Assembly (NCBI RefSeq): GCF_020535245.1
Contig: NZ_CP084910.1
Coordinates: 2,394,501 to 2,458,500, forward strand
Origin: Asticcacaulis sp. AND118
GTDB taxonomy: Bacteria > Pseudomonadota > Alphaproteobacteria > Caulobacterales > Caulobacteraceae
Length of the DNA stretch: 64,000 nt
Direction of reading: 5' to 3'
Positions 24,145 through 32,860 of this stretch are shown here, in pieces. The notes under the pieces are model-generated. The model ran no database searches. It was given only the letters and a program-made list of their open reading frames with translations, and had not been told where the DNA came from. A program made the translations under genes and the position numbers. Each line of letters begins with the position of its first letter. Position 1 is the first letter of the stretch.

Positions 24145-25664
24145 CAGGCCTTTCCTTTCAGGTAGTTGGGTGAAGGGCAGTGCTGCGCAATAAAATCGGC
24201 GTGCGCCGGCAGTTGCCGCGCCACCTGCGCGATGGTTTCACGCCGCTGGCGCATAAGGGCGCGCACGCCTTCCAGCGGCAGGCGTTCGGCCAGCGGATCG
24301 GCGAAACGCGACACCACGCCCTGCCCGTTGAGCACTGCGATCCAACTCGGTTCGGCGAAATGGTCCCAGTCGTATTTGACCACGTCGCCGCGCGCCGCAA
24401 ACAGCTCGATCTTGTGCGCCAGCGTATCGGGGATGCTCATCTCCGCGCACTGCCGCCACAGCGGTTCAGGGCGCGTATTGAGCTTGTAGTGCAGGATGAT
24501 GAAGTCGCGCACCCGCTCGTAGGACAGGCCCATCTGACGGTTATATTCACGGCGCAGCACTTCTTCGGCCTGACGCGACGGGAACAGTTCGAGGAACTGC
24601 GCAATGCCGCTCTGGATCAGGTTGATCGAGGTCGATTCGAGCGGTTCGAGGAAACCCGAAGACAGTCCCACAGCCACACAATTCTTCTTCCAGGGCTCCG
24701 GCCGCCGCCCGGTGATGAAGCGGATCAGCATGGGGTCTTTCAGCGGCGGCGTGTCGAGATTTTGCAGCAGGACGTCGCGCGCCGTCTCTTCGTCCATGAA
24801 AGCCGAGCAGAAGACGTGGCCGTTGCCCGTGCGGTGTTGTAACGGGATGCGCCATTGCCAGCCCGCCGCATGGGCCATCGATGAGGTATAGGGCGTAATA
24901 CCGGCCGGATTCTTCTCGGTCGGCACCGCCCAGGCGCGGTCGGCCGGCAACCAGTGCGTCCAGTCGTCGAAGCCGGCCTTCAGCGCGCCATCGATCAGCA
25001 AGCCGCGAAAGCCGGTGCAGTCGATAAAGAAGTCCGCCGCCTCGGTCGTGCCGGTGTCGAGTTGCAGCGCCTCGATAAACCCGTCTTCAGGTCGCAACTG
25101 CACGGTGTCTATCTTCGCATTGAGCCGTCGCACGCCCTGCGCTTCGCAGTGCTGGCGCAAAAAGCGCGCGAACAGCCCGGCGTCGAAATGATAGGCGTAG
25201 GCATAGTCGTGCATGGGTGAGCGCGGGTCGGGATTGGGCGGAAAGAACTTCCCCGCCCTGGCCAGCGCCGTCGGCAACGACCAGTCTTCCAGCGGCGCCT
25301 CCTCCCCTGCCTCGCGCAGACGGCGCCAGAGCTGATAGGGACGCACGGCCTCATGCACCGCGCCGAAGTCGCCGAAGCCGTGGAAATAGCGGCTGTCGGC
25401 GGCGCCCCAGCCCTTGAATTCGATACCGAGTTTGAAACTGGCCTCGGTTGCGCGGATGAACGCCCCCTCGTCTATGCCGACGTGTTCGAGGAATTTGCGG
25501 ATCGGCGGAATGGTCGCCTCACCCACTCCGACCGTGCCGATATCCTCGGATTCGATCAGCAGAATATCGACGGTGCCCCCCAGCCCCTTACGCAACGCCG
25601 CAGCGCACATCCACCCCGCCGTGCCGCCACCGGCGACGATAATTTTGCGAATGACCTCCGGCAT
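24144..25664 (-). CDS. Flavin-dependent tryptophan halogenase-family protein (first copy)
   Basis: A 506-residue paralogue of the next gene. It shows AGGGTAGWM (11-19), K78 in SFKLGIEF, WQWRIPLQHRTGNG and the EPLESTSINLIQ glutamate region, so all the core halogenase residues are kept. The ribosome binding site GGAGG lies 10 bases before the ATG. It begins about 100 bases after the TonB receptor gene, separated from it by a strong terminator. The pair is translationally coupled and may work together or as a heterodimer; that is inference. Halide and substrate specificity cannot be read from the sequence. Confidence 0.9.
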   Translation of the reverse strand: MPEVIRKIIVAGGGTAGWMCAAALRKGLGGTVDILLIESEDIGTVGVGEATIPPIRKFLEHVGIDEGAFIRATEASFKLGIEFKGWGAADSRYFHGFGDFGAVHEAVRPYQLWRRLREAGEEAPLEDWSLPTALARAGKFFPPNPDPRSPMHDYAYAYHFDAGLFARFLRQHCEAQGVRRLNAKIDTVQLRPEDGFIEALQLDTGTTEAADFFIDCTGFRGLLIDGALKAGFDDWTHWLPADRAWAVPTEKNPAGITPYTSSMAHAAGWQWRIPLQHRTGNGHVFCSAFMDEETARDVLLQNLDTPPLKDPMLIRFITGRRPEPWKKNCVAVGLSSGFLEPLESTSINLIQSGIAQFLELFPSRQAEEVLRREYNRQMGLSYERVRDFIILHYKLNTRPEPLWRQCAEMSIPDTLAHKIELFAARGDVVKYDWDHFAEPSWIAVLNGQGVVSRFADPLAERLPLEGVRALMRQRRETIAQVARQLPAHADFIAQHCPSPNYLKGKA

Positions 25665-25700
25665 GGCGGCATCCTCCTGTTTTTTTGGGAAGGCTTACAC

Positions 25701-25735
25701 AAAAGAGCCCCTTCCGGAAGAGTCGGAAGGGGCTC
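25701..25735 (-). terminator. Terminator between TonB receptor and halogenase pair
   Basis: The 12-base stem GAGCCCCTTCCG / CGGAAGGGGCTC has a seven-base loop. In the minus direction it is followed by TTTTG. It should stop most receptor transcripts before the halogenases, lowering their expression or separating the two units. Confidence 0.85.
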
Positions 25736-25765
25736 GATTTTAGGCTTCGGCTCTTGTCGGACGCC

Positions 25766-28717
25766 TTAGAAGCTGGCGCGCAGGATGAGGGCCACGCGGC
25801 GGTCCGTCTTGGTCGCCGAGTAGTACTGAGTGTCGAGCGGCTTGGCCACGTCGGACGAGACGCGCGTATAGGCGATGTCGCGGCCGATATTGGTGGCTTG
25901 CAGACCGACCTTGACCTTCGGCGTGACGCTGTAGAAGACCGAGCCGTCCCATTGGCCGTAATCACCCGCCCACATCGGACGGTTCACGTTGGCCGCCGAG
26001 GTGGTGTACAGATATTCAGAGCGCCAGTTGTAGGCCATGCGCGCCGATATACCGTACTTTTCATACAGCAGGGCGAAGTTGTAGCTGTCCGGCGACATGC
26101 CTTCCAGCGGCAGGCCGCTGATACTGGCGTTGGTCACCTGGTTGCCATCGGTGACGCTGGCCACCGGGTTGCGGCCGCCCGAAGAGTCGATCTTCGTGTA
26201 GTTGGCCTGAATGCCGAAGCCCGACCAGAAGCCCGGCAGGAAGTCGTAGAACTGGTTGTAGGCGATTTCGAAGCCGGATACCTCGCCCTTTTCCGCGCCG
26301 TTGACGTAGCGGTTGACGTTGAACGTCATGTTCGCGCCGTTATTGGTGTAGGTTTCAGGCGTGCTCTGCACGTAGATATAGTTGGTCAGGTCCTTGCGGA
26401 ACAAGGCCAGGGTAAGGCTGCTGGTCGGGGCGAAATACCACTCCGCCGTCAGGTCGTACTGGTTGGCTTCGACCGGCTTCAGGAACGGATTGCCGCCCTG
26501 ACCGGTCGGGTTGAGCGAGAAGTCGCCTGTGGATTGACCGGCGGACAGGGTGGTGTAGCCGCTGAGCCAGGACATGTCCGGACGCACGATCGCCTTGGAG
26601 GCGGCGAAGCGGAACTGCAATTCCGGCGAGTACTTGAAGCGCAGGTTCAAGCTGGGCATCACGTCGGTATATTCGTTGGTGCCGCCGAAAGCGACGCCGC
26701 TCAGGGCCGTGGCCTTGAACTGCTTGGCGTTGTTATAGGCCGCGCACTGCGCCGCCGTAACACCGCCGCCGACGACGCAGGTGCCGAAATTACCATCGGC
26801 GCCCGAAACCACCGCACCGGCAGTGGTGACTTCGGTCTTCACGACGCGAACGCCGATATTGCCGTCCCAGGCTTCGCCGAAGCCATCAAGGTCGCCGCCC
26901 ATACGCAGCAGGCCGTAGGCCGCCGTGGTCTTTTCGCTCTGGTCGTTGACGCCTTCCGGCCCGATATTGTCGAGGCCGATCGGGGCCCAGCCCCAGCCGG
27001 CGTTCTGAACCGCGTGCAGTTCGTTATACATGCCCTGCGGAGATTTCACGAGGTCGGCCGACGGGAACCAGATATTGCCCGGCACCGGCGCCTGACCGTG
27101 CATGAAGCCTTCGAAGGTCACCAGTTCGGACATGTTGGGCAGGTTCGTATTGGCCGGGACCGAGCCGAAGCCGCCCGTCTGATCGAGGAAGACCGCGCCG
27201 GTGCCGCCGCCTGAGCCCCAGTACTGGTGGCTGAGATAGCCCCAGTTCCAGGTCGACTGACGCGTCAGATAGTCACGATCCGTCGCACGCGCGCCGAACT
27301 TGAAGCTCTTCAGCCAGCTACCGTCATCGAACTCGTACTGACCGTCGATGCGGGCTGAATACTGCTTGGCCTCGTTCTTTTCGACGTGGTCCATCGCCGC
27401 AGCCCAGTAGTAGTTGGACTTATCGGCCGTATCGGCGGTCAGCATCTTGATGGTCGGCACTTCGCCGTTCATGTCGATCGAAACGACCGTCTTGTCCGAC
27501 GCCGCGCAGGGCTCGGTCGTGACGCGCGTCGTGCAATACTGGACGAAGGCCGTGTTGGACAGAATCTCGGCGGTCGACTTCACATATTGCAGGTCGCCGG
27601 TCAGGGTCAGCTTGTCGTTGACGTACCAGCGCGCATTCAGGCTGACGTCTTCGGTTTCCTTGACGTCGTCTCCATAGCGGGTATTGGCGGTGATGCCGGC
27701 GCCGTAAACGGTGCCCGAAATGAATTCGCCCTTGCTGTTGTACTTGTAGGTCGCGGTCGACTCGGCCGAGGTCAGTTCGCCGGAGTCGTTGTAGAAGCCG
27801 GTATTGTATTCGACGTTCTTCGGCGTGGCCTTGGACTTGAAGGCCTGCAGGCTGAATTCCAGCGAATCGTTCGGACGCCACTGCAGCGCCAGCGCGCCGG
27901 CCTGACGGTTCTGTTCCCAGTCGATGATGCGCCAGCCGAGCGTATTCGGGATGTAGCGCGCCGAAGCCCCGCTGCCCACCTGATTGTAGCGATCGACGCC
28001 GATGACGTGGGTTTCGTTGCCGGAGTCGGCATTGGAGTAGTTGACCAGCAGGCCGATTTCACCGATCGAGGTCTTCCAGCGGTCCGAGTACAGAACGCTG
28101 ATCGAGTTCTGACGCTTGTCCTGCAGGTCGCCATAGGTCGAATCGAAAGTCCCGGCCAGAACGCGGCCGCGCGAATCGAACGGCAGGCGCGTACGCAGAT
28201 TGACCGTGCCGCCGATGCCGCCCTCGATCATGTCCGCCGACGGGTTCTTGTAGACGTCGACACCGGCCAGCAAGTCCGCGGACACGTCTTCGAAGCTCAG
28301 GGAGCGGCCGTTCGCCGCCGAGAAGATGTCGCGGCCATTGGTTTCCGAACGCACCCAGGTCAGGCCGCGGATCACCACGCCGCCGCCTTCGGCGGTCATG
28401 CGGATCGGGTCGCGCGCCGCCGAGGTGCGCTGGATCTGGATACCGGAAATGCGCTGCAGCGCTTCGGCGACCGAGCGGTCCGGCAAGGCGCCGATGTCGA
28501 CAGCCGTCACCGAGTCGACCACGACTTCGGCGTCTTTCTTCAGCTTCTGGGCCGTCTTGATCTGCGCGCGCTGACCGGTGACGATCACTTCGGTCACGTC
28601 GGTTTCCGCCGCCGGGGCTTCCTGAGCCATCGCCGGGAGGGCCAAACCCATCACCGCGACGCCAAGCGCCATCACAGAGACGCCCGCCGACAGGCGAGCG
28701 AACTTCGATTGTCTCAT
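25766..28717 (-). CDS. TonB-dependent outer-membrane receptor
   Basis: A 983-residue receptor. After the signal peptide (MRQSKFARLSAGVSVMALGV to about residue 32) come a TonB-box-like VTEVIVTGQR, a plug domain (ALPDRSVAEALQRISGIQIQ) and a long beta barrel ending RRVALILRASF with a terminal phenylalanine. This size and the IQIQRT plug segment are typical of Caulobacteraceae and Xanthomonas receptors for carbohydrates. The start at 28717 has GAGGGAGA upstream; a longer frame is unsupported. The neighbouring halogenases, sugar permease, kinase and esterase suggest the substrate is a sugar-containing or aryl-modified oligosaccharide. Palindromic operators lie far upstream (28998-29052). Confidence 0.92.
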   Translation of the reverse strand: MRQSKFARLSAGVSVMALGVAVMGLALPAMAQEAPAAETDVTEVIVTGQRAQIKTAQKLKKDAEVVVDSVTAVDIGALPDRSVAEALQRISGIQIQRTSAARDPIRMTAEGGGVVIRGLTWVRSETNGRDIFSAANGRSLSFEDVSADLLAGVDVYKNPSADMIEGGIGGTVNLRTRLPFDSRGRVLAGTFDSTYGDLQDKRQNSISVLYSDRWKTSIGEIGLLVNYSNADSGNETHVIGVDRYNQVGSGASARYIPNTLGWRIIDWEQNRQAGALALQWRPNDSLEFSLQAFKSKATPKNVEYNTGFYNDSGELTSAESTATYKYNSKGEFISGTVYGAGITANTRYGDDVKETEDVSLNARWYVNDKLTLTGDLQYVKSTAEILSNTAFVQYCTTRVTTEPCAASDKTVVSIDMNGEVPTIKMLTADTADKSNYYWAAAMDHVEKNEAKQYSARIDGQYEFDDGSWLKSFKFGARATDRDYLTRQSTWNWGYLSHQYWGSGGGTGAVFLDQTGGFGSVPANTNLPNMSELVTFEGFMHGQAPVPGNIWFPSADLVKSPQGMYNELHAVQNAGWGWAPIGLDNIGPEGVNDQSEKTTAAYGLLRMGGDLDGFGEAWDGNIGVRVVKTEVTTAGAVVSGADGNFGTCVVGGGVTAAQCAAYNNAKQFKATALSGVAFGGTNEYTDVMPSLNLRFKYSPELQFRFAASKAIVRPDMSWLSGYTTLSAGQSTGDFSLNPTGQGGNPFLKPVEANQYDLTAEWYFAPTSSLTLALFRKDLTNYIYVQSTPETYTNNGANMTFNVNRYVNGAEKGEVSGFEIAYNQFYDFLPGFWSGFGIQANYTKIDSSGGRNPVASVTDGNQVTNASISGLPLEGMSPDSYNFALLYEKYGISARMAYNWRSEYLYTTSAANVNRPMWAGDYGQWDGSVFYSVTPKVKVGLQATNIGRDIAYTRVSSDVAKPLDTQYYSATKTDRRVALILRASF

Positions 28718-28997
28718 AATTATCTCCCTCTCGTCCCGCCGGATGTCATCCTTGGTCACCGGCGCTTGGCACTATGCCGGGGATAACGGTTAAACCGCGC
28801 ACCCCGTGCTTTCGGTCAGGTCGGCGACGCTGGCATTATTGAGCCTTTCACCACGTCTCGCCGAACCTTGTTCCGGTTCTTTGCGAGCCTCTTCGCGGTG
28901 ACAGCTTCCGTTCGCGCTTTCCTTGCCTGGGCACAGGTCTGAATTCTCGTTAACGTCCGCCACAGGTGCGGAACCGTCGAAAGGTCCAGACTCTTGA

Positions 28998-29011
28998 TGA
29001 TAGCGTTATCA
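28998..29011. promoter_or_regulatory. LacI-type operator candidate upstream of the TonB receptor
   Basis: TGATAGCGTTATCA is a near-perfect palindrome differing at two of 14 positions from the XylR-type sites at 42453 and 47755. It lies 281 bases before the receptor start. It may be an XylR site or the site of another LacI-family protein. Confidence 0.5.
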
Positions 29012-29038
29012 TAAATCGTACGATTTGCCAGTATTATA

Positions 29039-29052
29039 TGACAACGCTGCCA
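29039..29052. promoter_or_regulatory. Second operator-like site upstream of the TonB receptor
   Basis: TGACAACGCTGCCA matches the XylR-type sites at 11 of 14 positions and keeps the central CGCT. It is 41 bases from the first site, about four helical turns, which would suit cooperative binding. This is inference. Confidence 0.35.
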
Positions 29053-29108
29053 TGTAATTTTTACGCCATTGCATAAACATCACAGTTTTGAGGTTCGGCG
29101 ACATTTTT

Positions 29109-29144
29109 ACCCGTAGTTTTGACATATAAGTCAAAACTACGGGT
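29109..29144. repeat. Perfect 36-base hairpin
   Basis: ACCCGTAGTTTTGAC and its exact complement GTCAAAACTACGGGT (15 bases each) flank a six-base ATATAA loop. No T-run follows on either strand in the right place, so a simple terminator is unlikely. The function is unknown. Confidence 0.8.
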
Positions 29145-29656
29145 CTATTCAATATGTAGTTGATGCATTACGAAATTAGCTTCTGTTTTTATGTAAATTT
29201 TTACTTTTTAAGCAAAAAATCTTTCCTGCTGGAAGAGTACAACATTGACGCTGAGGCGTGTAATTTTCTTTAGTAAAATTAAAAATTCCACCCTACCGCT
29301 CATAAAAAATGCGCCTGAGGCGCGGTTTTATGTCAGACATAATCAAGCCGATATCCGCTTAAACCAAGCTTGGCAGCGTTACGCGGCCCGCCACCTGGAA
29401 TGTGGCATTATAATACCTCACAACTCCATAGAAAAGCCTCATCTCATGACAGCGCTTTCCTGATTTTTCCCGGTTTTGTCAAATCGCAGCCGTTTGTTAC
29501 TCAAAATGTGACTTGACCCACGGCTCCGAACACGACTTTGGTCTGCACGAACCCAAAAGCGTACGTTTCGGGGGAACAAGAGCCCGATCAGAGCCGTCCC
29601 AATGCCACACGAACCGTCCAGACCTCAGAGTCCCCGTTCCAAGAAGAGTTGGTCCC

Positions 29657-31111
29657 TTGAAAATACTTCGCCGCCGCCGCACCAAACTGGTCGCCACCCT
29701 TGGTCCCGCCTCGTCCAACGCCGACATGCTGGCGCAGTTGTTTCAGGCCGGGGCCGATGTGTTCCGCCTGAATTTCTCGCACGGCAGCCATGAAGATCAC
29801 GGCAGGAATATCGACCTGATCCGCGATCTGGAAGCCAAGACGGGTCGTCCCATCGGCATCCTGGCCGACGTACAGGGGCCGAAGCTGCGCGTAGGCCGCT
29901 TCATGGGCGGGGCCATCGTGCTGACGCCGGGCCAGACCTTCCGGCTCGATCTCAACCCGACGCCGGGCGACCTGACGCGCGCCAACCTGCCGCATCCGGA
30001 AATCATCGGCGCAGCGCAGATCGGCTCGCATCTGCTGCTTGACGACGGCAAGCTCAAACTGCGCGTCACCCATGTGCGTGAAGACCATCTGGAAACCGTC
30101 GTCGTCACCGGCGGGCGTCTCAGCGACCGCAAGGGCGTCAACGTCCCCGACGTCGTCCTGCCCATCCCGGCCCTGACCGAAAAGGACCGCGCCGACATGG
30201 CCTTCGCGCTGGAACGCGGCGTCGAATATATCGGCCTCAGCTTCGTGCAGCGTCCGGAGGACGTCATCGAGGCCAAGGGCATTATTGACGGTCGCGCCTG
30301 GGTGTTGTCCAAGCTCGAAAAACCACAGGCGCTCGACAATCTCGAAGAAATCCTCGCCCTCTCGGACGCCGTCATGGTGGCGCGCGGCGACCTCGGCGTC
30401 GAACTGCCGCCGGAGGAAGTGCCGCTGGCGCAGAAGCGCATCATCAAGGCGGCCCGCGCGCTGGGCAAGCCGGTGATCGTCGCCACCCAGATGCTGGAAT
30501 CGATGATCTCGGCCCCGACCCCCACCCGCGCCGAAGCCTCGGACGTCGCCACGGCGGTCTATGACGGCGCCGATGCGGTCATGCTGTCGGCGGAAACCGC
30601 TGCGGGTCAATATCCGGTCGAGGCCGTGACCATCATGGACCGCATCGTCGGCCGCGTCGAAAAGGACAGCGACTGGCGGATGCAGACCGACCGCCGCCGT
30701 CCGGAAACGGAAAAGTCGGTGTCGGGCGCCATCGCCACCGCCGCGCGTCAGGTCGCCCAGACCATCGACGCTTCGGCCATCGTCGCCCTGACCAATTCGT
30801 CGAACACGGCGCTGCGCGTCGCGCGGGAACGCCCGACTGCCCCGATCCTCGGCCTGACGCCCCATATCGAAACGGCCCGCCGTTTGGCCCTGACCTGGGG
30901 CGTGCACGCCAAGACCGCGCCGGTGACCCACTCCATGACCGAAACCGTGCAGGTAGCCAACCAGATCGCCCGCAGCGAAGGCATTTCCGAGCCCGGTCAG
31001 GACATCGTCATCGTCGCCGGCATGCCCTTCGGCAAGTCGGGGTCGACCAATGCGCTGCGCGTGGCCAAGGTGACCCGCACCGCCATGACCGAACCGGAAT
31101 ACGAAGACTAA
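29657..31111 (+). CDS. pyk: Pyruvate kinase
   Basis: A 484-residue glycolytic enzyme that converts phosphoenolpyruvate and ADP to pyruvate and ATP. Diagnostic segments are TKLVATLGPASSN, RLNFSHG, ADVQGPKLRVG, the lysine region SKLEKPQAL, VMVARGDLGVELP and KPVIVATQMLESM, with the allosteric C-terminal domain present. I place the start at a TTG (29657), preceded by AAGAAGAG, because this gives the normal family N-terminus; the frame extends to 29513 but the extra 48 residues look unlike protein. A strong terminator follows. It is a housekeeping gene inside the sugar region. Confidence 0.93.
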   Translation: MKILRRRRTKLVATLGPASSNADMLAQLFQAGADVFRLNFSHGSHEDHGRNIDLIRDLEAKTGRPIGILADVQGPKLRVGRFMGGAIVLTPGQTFRLDLNPTPGDLTRANLPHPEIIGAAQIGSHLLLDDGKLKLRVTHVREDHLETVVVTGGRLSDRKGVNVPDVVLPIPALTEKDRADMAFALERGVEYIGLSFVQRPEDVIEAKGIIDGRAWVLSKLEKPQALDNLEEILALSDAVMVARGDLGVELPPEEVPLAQKRIIKAARALGKPVIVATQMLESMISAPTPTRAEASDVATAVYDGADAVMLSAETAAGQYPVEAVTIMDRIVGRVEKDSDWRMQTDRRRPETEKSVSGAIATAARQVAQTIDASAIVALTNSSNTALRVARERPTAPILGLTPHIETARRLALTWGVHAKTAPVTHSMTETVQVANQIARSEGISEPGQDIVIVAGMPFGKSGSTNALRVAKVTRTAMTEPEYED

Positions 31112-31131
31112 GTCGGCGTTACATCGCAACG

Positions 31132-31162
31132 AAAAAGCCCGGCATATTCGCCGGGCTTTTTT
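31132..31162. terminator. Bidirectional terminator between pyk and cdd
   Basis: AAAAAGCCCGGC / GCCGGGCTTTTTT is a strong stem with a six-base loop and T-runs on both strands. It serves the convergent pyruvate kinase and cytidine deaminase genes. Confidence 0.9.
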
Positions 31163-31550
31163 ATTTCAGGTCGGCCTTGAACATCATCGGCAGCAATTCC
31201 GAGAGGGTCACCGTCTGTGTCACGCCCCTATCGTCGCACAGGTGGATCAGGGCCGAACCGTCGGAGAACTCCGCCAGTTTCTGACGGCAACCGCCGCAGG
31301 GCGGGCAGGCTGCGGCACGCGGGGCGAAGATAGCGATTTCGGCGACTTTCTTCGCACCGCCCATGATCATCTGGGCCAGAGCCGAGGTTTCGGCGCACCA
31401 GCCCTGCGGAAAGGCCAGATTTTCGACATTGGCGCCGCTGAAGACGCGCCCGTCCGGCGTGCGGATGGCGGCACCGACGGGAAAGCTGGAATAGGGGGAA
31501 TGGCTGAACGCCGCGGCGGCCCTGGCCGCTTCAAACAGATCGTGAGACAA
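31161..31550 (-). CDS. cdd: Cytidine deaminase
   Basis: A 129-residue homotetramer-type cytidine deaminase. The zinc-binding motifs CAETSAL and PCGGCRQ are present, including the catalytic glutamate, as are the substrate segments FPVGAAI and FSGANVENLAF. It converts cytidine and deoxycytidine to uridine and deoxyuridine in pyrimidine salvage. The length is normal for the family. It is convergent with pyruvate kinase and shares its terminator. The 105 bases before it hold a small hairpin (31612-31645) and the end of the dehydrogenase gene. Confidence 0.92.
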   Translation of the reverse strand: MSHDLFEAARAAAAFSHSPYSSFPVGAAIRTPDGRVFSGANVENLAFPQGWCAETSALAQMIMGGAKKVAEIAIFAPRAAACPPCGGCRQKLAEFSDGSALIHLCDDRGVTQTVTLSELLPMMFKADLK

Positions 31551-31611
31551 GTCTGGCTCCGTTTATGGGCGCAGAGATTGCCGCATTGCCGGACGGAGCG
31601 CCAGACATTTC

Positions 31612-31645
31612 TTCTCCTCCCCACGCCAAAGCGCAGGGAGGAGAA
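31612..31645. repeat. Hairpin of the CTCCTCCC repeat family
   Basis: TTCTCCTCCC / GGGAGGAGAA is a perfect 10-base stem with a 14-base loop. It resembles the ends of the elements at 42505-42700 and 45473-45607 and lies just after the dehydrogenase stop, where it could slow RNA decay. Confidence 0.65.
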
Positions 31646-31655
31646 TAAGAGAATA

Positions 31656-32603
31656 CTACTCGATATATTCCGGCGCATCGATGCGCTTGCCCAGCAGCAT
31701 GGCGTCCGCGACGATGCGCAGCGGCGAGAAGTCGGCGTCCGACTGACCGGCGCGAACCAGCTTTTCGAAATGCGCATAGAGGCCGGGATATTCGGCTTCC
31801 TTTTCCTTCATGATCTCTTTGCCGTCGATCGTCAGGCCGGTGCCGCCCATGCTGAGTTCCAGCTTTTCGCCCTTTTCCGACTCGACGAAGATCGACCAGG
31901 TCTGGATGCCGGTTTGCAGGAAGTCGTAATCGGCGCGGATGGCGACGCCGCTTTCAGTCGTCATGTCCATCTCGACCTGAATCGGGGCTTCGCAATTGAC
32001 CGGAATATGCAGGTCCGCCTTCTTGACGATGACCTTCTCCTGCACGATGCGCGTCAGGATCGACAGCGAATTGATGCCCGGATCGAAGACGCCCATGCCG
32101 CCGGCTTCGAATATCCACTTCTGACCGGGGTGCCATTGACGCACGTTTTCTTTCCACACGACATGCACCGACTTAATGCGGCGCGTGGCGATCCAGTCGC
32201 GGGTCGTTTCGACCGCCGGGGCGTAGCGCGAATGCCAGCTCGCCAACACGGTCACGCCCCTGGCCCTGGCCAGATCGGCAATGGCCTCGGCCTCGCCCAG
32301 CGTCGCTGCAGGGGGCTTTTCGAGGAAGACGTGCTTGCCGGCGGCGATGACCTGCTTGGCGATATGGTGACGAATCTGCGGCGGGGTGCAGATGGCTACG
32401 GCCTCGATTTCCGGGTGCGCGGCCAGCATCTCTTCGAGCGAGTTATAGGCGGTCACATCGTCCGGGCGGGCATTGGGCGAGCAGCCCGCCACCAGCTCCA
32501 GCCCCTTATTGGCGCGGATCGACGGAATGTGTTGATCGACGGCGATCTTGCCCAGACCTACCAGACCGATCTTCAACGGCTTGACCTTTTTCTTACCGAA
32601 CAT
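31656..32603 (-). CDS. Gfo/Idh/MocA sugar dehydrogenase (D-galactose or L-arabinose 1-dehydrogenase type)
   Basis: A 315-residue NAD(P)-dependent oxidoreductase with a Rossmann fold at the N-terminus (IGLVGLGKIAVDQHIPSI) and the lysine motif EKPPAATLGEA near residue 105. The pattern and length resemble the D-galactose / L-arabinose 1-dehydrogenases of Azospirillum and pseudomonads, which oxidise the anomeric carbon to a lactone. The ATG at 32603 has AGGGAAG upstream. It is divergent from the fucose transporter, and galactose is a side-chain sugar of xyloglucan, so galactose oxidation fits the context. Other aldose substrates are possible. Confidence 0.75.
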   Translation of the reverse strand: MFGKKKVKPLKIGLVGLGKIAVDQHIPSIRANKGLELVAGCSPNARPDDVTAYNSLEEMLAAHPEIEAVAICTPPQIRHHIAKQVIAAGKHVFLEKPPAATLGEAEAIADLARARGVTVLASWHSRYAPAVETTRDWIATRRIKSVHVVWKENVRQWHPGQKWIFEAGGMGVFDPGINSLSILTRIVQEKVIVKKADLHIPVNCEAPIQVEMDMTTESGVAIRADYDFLQTGIQTWSIFVESEKGEKLELSMGGTGLTIDGKEIMKEKEAEYPGLYAHFEKLVRAGQSDADFSPLRIVADAMLLGKRIDAPEYIE

Positions 32604-32860
32604 GGACGCTTCCCTAAATGCTGTTGCCGCTTCGTTATCAGGCCGGACGCGCGCTCGCAATATTTATACGACAAATGAACGCATTAACCCCGACAAATAC
32701 TGGAAGGCCAATATCACGCCTGCTGCGCCTGTCAAATCCCCTACCGATGCGCTGGAATGACACCGGTAGAATTTCATATTTGACAATTTTCTTCATATGT
32801 GGCGTTCTGAAGCCAATGAGCACGGGCATAAGACCCGGCCACCAATGGGAAGAGACGCAC

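Larger units (their letters stand above)
28760..29512. other. Long gene-poor, partly AT-rich stretch
   Basis: About 750 bases separate the TonB receptor from pyruvate kinase. The left part (to about 28990) is GC-rich without a gene. The right part (29010-29480) is markedly AT-rich and carries a 14-base perfect palindrome AAATCGTACGATTT (29013-29026), operator-like sites, a 36-base hairpin and a small stem GCGCC / GGCGC (29309-29321) followed on the minus strand by a T-run. A small RNA is possible but unproven. Confidence 0.5.

Noticed and set aside
29245-29463. 72-codon frame in the AT-rich gap
   Set aside because: It opens with TTG without a ribosome binding site, contains a hairpin, and the sequence looks unlike a folded protein.
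29588-31129. 513-codon open frame opposite pyruvate kinase
   Set aside because: Antisense shadow of a conserved enzyme with no motif of its own.
32741-32775. CTACCG / CGGTAG pair before fucP as an operator
   Set aside because: The arms are short and far apart, and do not match the XylR sites; it could be chance.
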